From assembly GCF_000143415.4 (NCBI RefSeq), contig NW_003314320.1, positions 1,102,746 through 1,166,745 on the forward strand: DNA of 64,000 nt, given 5' to 3'. The position numbers were made by a program, and so were the translations under genes. The notes below the pieces were generated by a model. The model did no database searches. It had not been told where the DNA came from and saw nothing but the letters and a program-made list of their open reading frames with translations. Shown here piece after piece: positions 56,357 to 64,000 of the stretch (its first letter is position 1; the number at the start of each line of letters is the position of its first letter). Source of the stretch: Selaginella moellendorffii. Its lineage: Eukaryota; Streptophyta; Lycopodiopsida; Selaginellales; Selaginellaceae.

Positions 56357-58719
56357 ATGGTTCCCATGGCGGCGGGCAAGCGCTCGTATGGCCATATGCT
56401 CATGAACGATCCAGGTACTTATCCCTCCTCCGATACCAGCAAGCGCCACCAGTCCTCGTTCCGGCGATCCGACAGCTCGCGCGGCGCGGCAATCCCCGCC
56501 TCGCAGCAGCAATTGATCCAGCAGCAGCAGGAGGAGCTCTTCCGGATCCTCTGCCCGGCGTCGCGGATCGGCAGCGTGATTGGCAAGGGCGGCAGCATTA
56601 TCAAGACGCTGCGGCAGCAGACCGGGGCGAAGATCAAGATCGCGGACGCAATCCCTGGCTCGGATGAGCGAGTGATTATAATTGGGGCCTTTGACGCCGA
56701 AGGGGGCGGGGACGAAGACTATCCCGCTGGTAGCGGTGGTGGCTCCGCCGCGGCTCTTGACAAGGATGATCGAGCAATGGACGAGTACACGAATGGGAGG
56801 GATGTGGCGTGTCCGGCCCAGCTAGCGCTCTTCAAAGTCCACTCGCGGATCCTCGACGCCGACAAGTATGAGGACGATCTGGACGACTCGGATAGCGTGG
56901 AGGAGGATCTCTCGGAGAAAGTTGTGACGAGAATGCTTGTTCCCGAGAACCAAGTTGGCTGCTTGCTTGGGAAGAAGGGGAGGATCATCGAGCAGATGCG
57001 TGAGGAGACGGGGTCGCAGATCCGGATACTTCCCAGAGAGCAGCTGCCGGTGTGTGCATTGCCGACTGACGAAGTTGTCCAGGTATCTAGCGTGTTTCTT
57101 CCTCTTTCTTTCTTCTTCTTCTCATTCTTTTTCCTTTTCTGGACAGGTTGTAGGGGATCGTCCTTCCGTGAAGAGAGCTCTAAACGCGATCTCGACTCGC
57201 TTGCTGGACAATCCGCCAAAGGATCGCCCCTCGAGTGCATCCTTCCAGTCCGGCAACTTTGGTGGTGGTTCCAGGAGCTCCGGTTTTCCAGCTAGCGAGC
57301 CTTATATCCCGCAACATACTTCGCTGGCACCTCAAACAAGGCTACGAGCTGAGCCGCGAAGTGATTCTGGTGACAATGGCTATCAGTTGCTGCGACCGAC
57401 AGCGCCTGGTTTATCAGAGTTTGGGACCGGCAGACACTTGGTTCCAATGGACGAGGAGCTGGTCTTCAGGATTCTGTGCCCAAGCGAAAAAATTGGGAAC
57501 ATAATCGGCAAGTTCATCCAGACGCTTCAAGAGGAGACAGGGGCGAAGATCAACGTTCCGGATGCGGTTCCCGGCTGCGAAGAGAGAGTCATCATCGTAT
57601 CTGCTGTTGAGGTGATAACAGGTTTAGTTTCTTTTTCTCGTTTGCTGCCACCATGCGATGATGAGGAGCTCTTTCTTTCTGTGCAGTCCCCGGATGATGA
57701 CCTCTCGCCCGCTCAAGAGGCTGTTTTTCATATCCAGGACAAGCTCAGGGATGATGGAGGAGAGACGTCCGAGCGTGTTGTCACTAGGCTGCTGGTTCCA
57801 TCGAATCACGTAGGCTGCCTTCTGGGAAAAGGTGGCAACATCATAAGTGAGATGCGGAACTCGACTAGAGCCATCATCCGAGTTCTAGACAGAGAGCAGC
57901 TACCACTTTGTGCTCTAGACAATGACGAGGTCGTCCAGGTATGGTTTTGTTTTTCACTTTTCTGCTTTCGTCTGCGACGCGACACGGTCTTTGGACTTCC
58001 AGGTTTTAGGCGAAATACGTGTTGCCCGTGATGCTTTGGTACAAATCACCTCAAGACTGCGAGCTAACCTGTATAGAGAGAAAACTGACCGCTCTGACGA
58101 CTATGGATACCAGAGATCCACTTCCCCGTTGTCGAACTTCGGTTTGCAAGCGAGTCAGCCACCCGGCATTCAAGCTCCGAGAAGTCCTCCGTCATGGTTA
58201 CTACAACAGGTGCTCATTCCTTCCCCCCTCGTTTAAATCTCGACTGACAAGTTTTCTTCCATGTCTAGACCGAAAGAGGAGCCTACAATGGTTTGCCACG
58301 GCTTACAAGCTATGCTGGAATCGAGAGAAGCTATGGCTTGGCAGGAGATCGTTCGGCCTTGCCGACTGGCCTTACCAAGTAAGTCACTCTATACAACGTC
58401 AGTATCTTAACTTCTTTGCAGCCTCAGCGTCGTCACGTCAACCAAGATCGATGTTCTCATCCCTGAAGTCACTTTTTCTGCTGTTCTTGGACAAAATGGA
58501 GACAACTTGACACAGATTTCCAAGGTGAGCTCATGTTTTCTAGAACGGCAATCAAGAACACAAGTCTCTATGCAGATGTCCGGAGCTAAAGTCACTCTCG
58601 CCGATGGATGCACTGCCACCGGCGATAGATTGATCGAGATATCTGGGACTCCAGATCAAACCAACATCGCCAAAACGGTCGTGGAAGCATTCGCGGCGTC
58701 TGGAAACAAGAGGAGCTAG
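56357..58719 (+). CDS. Poly-KH-domain RNA-binding protein (HEN4/RCF3-like)
   Basis: Seven exons (56357-57082, 57147-57611, 57687-57938, 58003-58209, 58269-58378, 58422-58524, 58576-58719) join in phase to 668 residues. Five KH domains: KH1 RIGSVIGKGGSIIKTL, KH2 QVGCLLGKKGRIIEQM, KH3 KIGNIIGKFIQTLQ, KH4 HVGCLLGKGGNIISEM and KH5 SAVLGQNGDNLTQIS. The order of two pairs plus a single C-terminal domain is that of plant HEN4/RCF3/FLK relatives, which bind pre-mRNA and influence splicing, 3'-end choice and flowering or stress genes in the nucleus. KH3 is three residues short and lacks the GxxG loop. Linkers are Ser/Gly-rich. The first ATG (MVPMAAG) is used; the second, nine bases on, is equally possible. 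Confidence 0.92.
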
Positions 58720-59339
58720 CGAGAAGAAAGGAGTGGTTTAGGAATAAAAAATTGTGTGTGTTAAAGAAAGATTACATTACTTTGCAAAGAACCCTAAAAA
58801 CAGAGTGCAACTCTGTTTTTAGGGCTAGAAGAATTCTAGGAATTTAGGGTGCACTCGAGGAGGAGAGCGAGCGGCAGGCCATCGATTCTACCGCTGCATT
58901 GCGGAAGCGAGCTCGAAACAGGTGATCGCCTTGCGAAACCCCGCCTCCTCGAGGACAGTTTCTCAGGATCGCCGCTCCATTTGTCCACTGACACAGGCGA
59001 GTTTGCTTCCCCGTGCTGGAATCCCAGCGATCGAGGCCAGCAGCGGATCAGGGGCGAGCGCGGCGTCACTGCTCGCTCGAATCGAGCGAGCGCGGCGAGA
59101 TTTCTCGGGTGTATTGGGCTACAGGGACGACATTTTCGTTTTAAAGGTAAGGGGGAAATTTTCTTCTTTTTTCTCACTTTGGTTTTTGGTTTGAGGACGA
59201 TGATGATGTCACGTGATTAGGGTTTGTTGTTTGGTGCAAGAAAAGAGAGCGAGGCGGGGAGATGGTGGAGTGAGAGGGGAGAAGGCGCCGCGCGAAGCGA
59301 GTGGAGAATCACAGGAAGAAAAGAGAGATGAAGATGCGT
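58720..59339. promoter_or_regulatory. Spacer with a perfect hairpin and the TRB promoter
   Basis: Holds the hairpin at 58792-58824 and the 5' flank of the next gene, including TTAGGGTT at about 59217-59224, a telo-box-like string in antisense orientation. A plus frame at 58849-59220 is probably non-coding leader. Confidence 0.45.
58792..58824. other. Perfect 15-bp inverted repeat with 3-base loop
   Basis: CCCTAAAAACAGAGT at 58792-58806, loop GCA, then its exact complement ACTCTGTTTTTAGGG at 58810-58824. It lies about 75 bp after the KH-gene stop codon and could form a hairpin in the 3' UTR. Confidence 0.9.
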
Positions 59340-60614
59340 ATGGGGGCGCCGAAGCAGAAATGGACAGCAGAGGAGGAGTGCGCGCTGCGCGCTGGCGTCG
59401 AGAAATATGGCCCAGGGAAGTGGAGGGCGATCCAGAGGGATCCAAAGTTTGGACCAGCGCTTGTCGCTCGCTCAAATGTGGATCTCAAGGTGCGTGGAAT
59501 CGTTTCTCTGCTTGCTTTGCTTTCTTTCTTTTGCTTGGTTGTTTCTTTCTCTCATCAAAGTTGGTTTTTTTTTTTGTTCGCTTTTCCTTGGCGTTCTGAC
59601 AGTTCTTTGCTGCAGGACAAATGGCGGAACTTGAGCGTTAGTTCCGGCCAGCCGCGGATTCCCAGGTCGAAGGTGCGTCGTGTGTCGAAATCCTCGGAGC
59701 GTACTGGCTCCGGGAAGAACCTCAGTGGCAGCAGTGATTCCGAAGAGGGAGAGGGAGAGGAATATGAAGATGAGGACGAGGATGGGAACGAAACGCCTCC
59801 AGTTTACAATCAAAGGAAGCAACTTGGCTCCAGGTATGCGGGAAAGGCTCCTTTTTCTTCTTTCATCTGTATCTGGCTGCGTGTTGCAGGTACGATGAGC
59901 TCGTGTCTGAAGCCATACTCACGCTCAAAGAACCTAATGGTTCAGACATCTCGGCAATCGCAAACTACATCGAGGTGAGGAGTTTTCTTTTGCTCTCGCT
60001 CTTGCCTCACTGTGTTTCCTTTTTGCTTCTCAGGAGCATCAGAGAGTACCATCTAGATTTCGGAAGTTACTCACCTTGAAGTTGAAAGCTTTGACGGCTC
60101 AAGGAAAGTTGGTAAAGGTACGAAACTATATCTCAATTTTACTGTTCAGTCTAAAGATCAGCGTGATAGCCAGGTAGGTAAATCATTCAAGGTGCGAGAC
60201 TACTTGTTTTTCGGCAAGACAGCCAAGGGCACACGGTTACGACGGCAAGATCTGGACGAGACGTCGCCAAAATTCCTGAGAACCGCAACCGCGTTCGACT
60301 TGAGTAATGCCAGGTCGAAGATGAAAACGGCGGAGGAGGCTGCGAGGCTGGCCGCTCAAGCCGTCGCAGACGCCGAGGCCGCCGCCGCCGCAGCCGAACA
60401 AGCAGCGAGAGAAGCCGAGGCCGCCGAGGCCGTGGCCGAGGCTGCCGCCGAAGAAGCCGTAGCTCTGGCTGCAAGGTCCGGGAAAGGTATGTCTCTGTTT
60501 ACTTCCATCCTTTCGAGTTTTTGTAAGTTTTTTGTTTTGTTGGTGTGCTTTGCAGATCTAATAGCAGCAGCTCCTGTGCCTAGCGAAGCACTCCCCGTAG
60601 TTGCTGCCATCTAA
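59340..60614 (+). CDS. TRB: Telomere repeat-binding factor (single-Myb-histone, TRB type)
   Basis: Six exons (59340-59489, 59616-59833, 59890-59974, 60034-60117, 60174-60486, 60556-60614) join in phase to about 302 residues, the usual size. [20 protein letters not shown] starts an N-terminal Myb domain ending VDLKDKWRNL, the telobox-DNA helix. An acidic linker ([17 protein letters not shown]) leads to a linker-histone H1/H5-like domain ([40 protein letters not shown]) and a long Ala/Glu-rich coiled coil ([20 protein letters not shown]). TRB proteins bind telomeric repeats and telo-boxes in promoters and recruit Polycomb complexes in Arabidopsis. Two further in-frame ATGs lie 6 and 12 bases upstream; I chose MGAPKQKW as the family start. 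Confidence 0.95.
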
Positions 60615-60982
60615 CTCTCCCTCGCCTGGGCGGTCGCATTTTTGGGAAAAGCTGGTTTAACTTTGGTGTCCGTGTGGGTCGCTACGACGACCCTTTGTCA
60701 ACTCACAAGTAAAGCAAAGGCAAGTAAGCAGTGCATCCAAAAACATCATCTCATTCACCATTGCTACCACTTCATCACTCATCACCACCATCTGTAATCT
60801 ATGAGAGGGACAGAGAGGGAGACATAGAGCACGATAGAGACAGGGAAAGAAAAGTTTGTATGTTAAAACCACAGGAAGGCTTTGTAATTCCAATAGATTC
60901 ATTCACAGCGAGAGCTTTCTCGCTTCCAAACGCGCGCGAAGTTCTTCTTTTTCTCTCGTGATCTAGCGGAAGTTCGCGAGAT
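60615..60982. other. Convergent 3' regions of TRB and tRNA-methylthiotransferase genes
   Basis: No domain-bearing frame. This is the 3'-UTR sequence of two converging genes. Confidence 0.5.
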
Positions 60983-62856
60983 CTACCTCGGCTCGCTGTA
61001 GAACGCTTGCAAGCTCGTCCTGCGCAGCGGCTCGCCGCGGAGCGACGCAAACGTCGTGTCGAGGATCTTCACTGCGACGTAATCGCCGGGCTTGGTGTCC
61101 ACCAAGTCGCCGCTTTGGTGGTCCGGGACTGGAGCTCTGGAGAAGAAGACTTTCTGGCCGCTGTCGCAGCGTCCTCCCCACTCGTTGGGATTTCTCTTGT
61201 TTGGAGCCTCGATGAGAACGAGCTGCGTCTTCCCGAGCTGGGAATGGTACCTGGCGGCGGATGATCTCTTGAAAGTGGCGATGAGCTCCGAGAGGCGGCG
61301 CTGCTTCACTTCCTCTGGAACGTCGTCTACGTCGTGCCTGTGCGCTGGAGTTTTCTCGCGCATGCTGTACGCGAACATGTAGGCCATCTCGTAGCCGACG
61401 GTCTCGACGATGCTGAGAGTTTGGAGGTGATCTTCTTCGGTCTCACCGCAAAATCCTGGAAGAGAAAAACTTCGAACTTCAAGCAAGCAGAAAAAACGAA
61501 ATTTTTTCTACCTGCGATGAAGTCACTGCTGAGAGCTACACCCGGGATGATCTCTCGTATCCTCTCCACGAGCTCGAGATACGCCTCGCGAGTGTAGCCT
61601 CGTCTCATCCTCTCCAAAACCCGCGAGCTCCCGCTCTGGACCGGCAAGTGGATGCTGTTGCAGACGTTGTGATGCTCTCTCATCACGAGCAGCAAGTCGT
61701 CCGGGAAGTCCTTGGGATGAGGCGACGTGAACCGGAAGCGCATCTCGGGATACGTCTCCGCCAGGCACTTGAGCAAGCTCGCGAAACGCAGACCCGACTC
61801 GTTGGTGCGATAGATCGCCGAGAAACCCGAGCTGAGAACGTCCGACTGGAAGTACTTGATCGCGTGCTTGCCTTGTCCCACGACCACGGCCTCACTCTTC
61901 TTCTTTTCCTGCTCGCGGCGTTGATCTTCGGCAAGATCTCCTTCTGTGATTCCCGGAGTGTTGGACAGATCGCAGTAGCTGTTTACGTTCTGTCCCAGGA
62001 GAGTGACTTCCTTCACGCCCTGCTCCCACAGCTCCCCGACTTCTCTCACGATGGATTCCAGCGGACGCGAGCGCTCGCGTCCCCGAGTGAAAGGAACAAT
62101 GCAGAACGCGCACATATTGTTGCAGCCTCGCATGATCGACACAAAGGCGGTCACCGAGTCCTTGGCGATCCTCACCGGCGAGACGTCGGCATAAGTTTCT
62201 TCCAGCGAGAGCAAAGTGTTGATCGCCTGCTGGCCCTGCTCCACCGAAGAAAGCAGCCTCGGAAGATCCCTGTATGCGTCGGGGCCACAAACCACGTCCA
62301 CCATCTTGTCCGCCTCGATGAGCTTCTCTTTGAGCCTCTCGGCCATGCAACCGAGAACCGCGACCTTGGGAGGAGGCCTGGAAGATTTGGTGCCATTCTT
62401 CCTCCAGTTAGATTTGATGTGCTTGAAGTAGTTTAGACGCTGCCAGATCTTGTTCTCGGCGTTGTCCCGGATGGCGCAGGTGTTGATGAGGATCACGTCC
62501 GACTCCTCGGGGAGCTGGACGATGTCGCCATAGCCGGCCTTCTTCATGATCGCGAGAACCACCTCTACATCGTTGAAATTCATCTGGCAGCCATACGTTT
62601 CCAGATAGAGCTTCCTTCCTTCCAGGATCGACGAGGGCGAGGAAGGCAATTCCTCGGCAGTGCTGGGAAGAGGGAAAGGGAGACATCCATAGAAATCCAA
62701 GAACAAAAAGCTGCGCTCTTACGGCAGAATGGCGACGCTTGCTGCCGCTCGCACACCGCGATTCACGAGCCTCAGCCGCGCCCTCCCTCCATTCCAATGC
62801 TCGCTGGCGAATGTGGAGGCCGCGACGCACAGGCTCCTCCCGGGCACCATAGCCAT
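60983..62856 (-). CDS. tRNA 2-methylthio-N6-adenosine methylthiotransferase (MiaB/CDK5RAP1 type)
   Basis: Three exons (62856-62723, 62662-61512, 61455-60983) join in phase to 585 residues. The first exon is a basic, Ala/Ser-rich leader ([20 protein letters not shown]), probably an organelle transit peptide. The N-terminal UPF0004 domain has the three auxiliary-cluster cysteines in [27 protein letters not shown] and [12 protein letters not shown]. The radical-SAM motif is [20 protein letters not shown] (CxxxCxxC). A TRAM-like RNA-binding domain closes the protein ([20 protein letters not shown] to VKILDTT). The enzyme adds a methylthio group to isopentenyl-adenosine 37 of tRNAs. All catalytic cysteines are present. 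Its ATG is about 80 bp from that of the divergent SAM-domain gene. Confidence 0.94.
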
Positions 62857-62938
62857 TTCCATCAATCCCCCATAAACCCTAAAACCCTACTTTACCTTTA
62901 CCTTTATCCCCTTGCGAGTAAAATTAGGGTTCTTCGTG
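62857..62938. promoter_or_regulatory. 82-bp bidirectional promoter with telo-box-like motifs
   Basis: Between two divergent ATGs. It contains TAAACCCTAAAACCCTAC and, towards the other side, TTAGGGTT. Telo-boxes (AAACCCTA) are known in promoters of plant ribosomal and translation genes. Confidence 0.6.
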
Positions 62939-63517
62939 ATGGAGAGTCCGGGCATTGCCGAGCTCGATCTCCCGGACGACGATGACACTTTGGCGCCGGA
63001 AGAAGAGGAAGCGCAAGAGCAACGCCCTGCCGACGATCTAGAAGTCGAGATTGTCCAGCAGCGGATCGTCTTCATCATCCCCGCATTGCCTCCGAGGCCG
63101 GAGATCCACAAGAACAGGAGGAAAGAGAAGCGGCAGCGGCAGCGCGATCGCGATCGCGGCCAGAATCCAGAGCAATTGCAGGAGAGGCAGAGGGAGAGGA
63201 AGCGCCAGAGAAAGGAGATTATCGTCCCAAGCATCAATCCAGGGGCCTTGGCGAGATTGCTAGCGCCGGGCCAGGAGGAGAATCTCATTCACAGGACCAA
63301 GACACTGTTCTTGAGAAAGAGGGTGGAGAGAAGAGGAGGATTGCGACTGTGGCTGGGCTCCAAGGGGCTGGGAAGGTTTGCGCGGCTCTTCCAGGAGCAC
63401 AAGATCGATGTGAGCGAGCTCTCGCATCTCACCATGGATGCTCTCAAGCAGATTGGTGTTCTTCCAGTCGGGCCTCGCAGAAAGCTTATCGCAGCGATCG
63501 AGAAGCTGTGCATCTGA
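62939..63517 (+). CDS. SAM-domain protein with charged N-terminal region
   Basis: An intronless protein of about 192 residues from the ATG at 62939 (MESPGIAELDLPDDDD); an in-frame ATG at 62912 would add nine residues, but it overlaps the promoter. An acidic start is followed by an Arg/Lys/Glu-rich helix (EIHKNRRKEKRQRQRDRDRG), and the last 65 residues form a sterile alpha motif (LGRFARLFQEHKIDVSELSH, LTMDALKQIGVLPVGPRRKL). SAM domains mediate protein or RNA contacts. Short plant SAM proteins of this type are largely uncharacterised. The basic region may be a nuclear signal or coiled coil. Confidence 0.85.
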   Translation: MESPGIAELDLPDDDDTLAPEEEEAQEQRPADDLEVEIVQQRIVFIIPALPPRPEIHKNRRKEKRQRQRDRDRGQNPEQLQERQRERKRQRKEIIVPSINPGALARLLAPGQEENLIHRTKTLFLRKRVERRGGLRLWLGSKGLGRFARLFQEHKIDVSELSHLTMDALKQIGVLPVGPRRKLIAAIEKLCI

Positions 63518-63671
63518 GCGCTTGGACGACGAACGAAGAACAAAATTTCAAAGATTGGAACTTACAAATCTCAAATGGTGGTTTCGTATTTAGATTTCGT
63601 TCGAGCGAATCATCATCTCCGTGCTTCGAGCTTCTTGGCTTCCTTGGCTGCGAAAACAAAGAGATTCTTGT

Positions 63672-64000
63672 TTAGCTTCCAGTGGATGGATTGGGAAAAA
63701 TCTTCTTTTTACCAGCTTTTTCCTCTTCGCGTTTCTTCGCAGCCTCCACCCTCTGCTGTCTGATCATTGCTAAGCGTTCTACAGCAAAAACCACACTGCG
63801 ATAAAGAGAGAAGAAAAGAGAAGAAACTTTACCAAGATCCTTTCGAGCTTGCTCAGTTTTTCCTTGCTCCTGGAGTTTGAGATAGCGTTCATGCGCTCTT
63901 TGCTTCTCAAGCTCCTCCCTGATCGATCAACGCAAAAGTTTAGTTTTTTTTCATAGATTCTAAGAAGGTTGTCTTCACCTTTCGCGTCTCGAGAGCTCGG
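63672..64000 (-). CDS. HASPP28/PDAP1-like phosphoprotein, 5' part cut by window edge
   Basis: Exons on the minus strand: 64000-63979 (partial), 63918-63833 and 63778-63672, in phase. The protein reads [39 protein letters not shown] and [16 protein letters not shown] before the stop at 63672. This matches the C-terminus of the 28-kDa heat- and acid-stable phosphoprotein family (PDAP1), small highly charged proteins thought to bind RNA or growth-factor partners; the plant role is unknown. The N-terminal part is outside the window. Confidence 0.85.

Noticed and set aside
62727-62875. Plus-strand frame opposite the first exon of the MiaB-type gene
   Set aside because: It has an ATG and a stop but mirrors the transit-peptide exon. 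The minus strand has the splice donor that links to the conserved enzyme.

Overview
The window looks like nuclear DNA of a land plant with a compact genome. Genes are split by many introns of roughly 45-100 bp with GT-AG borders, several spacers are under 150 bp, and the gene set is plant-type (PPR, AP2/ERF, CDPK, an SPT5 relative with a GW tail, a TRB-type single-Myb-histone protein, DUF863). This combination, with gene-rich patches broken by AT-rich repeat-filled stretches, fits a lycophyte such as Selaginella. The species is an inference, not a match I could run.

Layout. 0-2.7 kb: a PPR gene running off the left edge and a decayed GH5 glycosidase. 3.1-15.3 kb: a dense patch with an ERF transcription factor on the plus strand, then four minus-strand genes: a DUF863 protein, a Ca2+-regulated mitochondrial ATP-Mg/Pi carrier, translation factor eIF3j and an SPT5-like protein ending in GW repeats. 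15.5-23.7 kb: a degenerate CDPK copy split by a young Ty1/copia element, a gene for an unrecognised multi-pass membrane protein, and a gene for a trypsin-like protein lacking its catalytic residues. 23.7-34.2 kb: AT-rich DNA with a TRIM-like mini LTR element and a decayed Ty3/gypsy element. 34.2-38.1 kb: fragments of the CDPK and membrane-protein genes, then a second intact membrane-protein gene. 38.1-47.6 kb: AT-rich DNA and broken genes (helicase, an unrecognised gene with repeated segments, XRN-like, methyltransferase, P450). 47.6-64 kb: a second dense patch with an intact CDPK, a mitochondrial AFG1-like ATPase, two F-box genes, a five-KH RNA-binding protein, a TRB-like telomere-binding protein, a MiaB/CDK5RAP1-type tRNA methylthiotransferase, a SAM-domain protein and the end of an HASPP28/PDAP1-like gene.

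These are mostly independent housekeeping and regulatory genes, not one pathway. The main structural story is a CDPK plus membrane-protein block copied several times at different stages of decay, with LTR elements of three kinds inserted among the copies. The most unusual items are a copia element whose long open frame lacks the reverse transcriptase core although its two LTRs are identical, a probable pseudoprotease, and a gypsy element whose frame-breaking stops are all TGA or TAG. Exon borders were placed by hand from splice signals and reading-frame continuity; errors of a base or two are possible.
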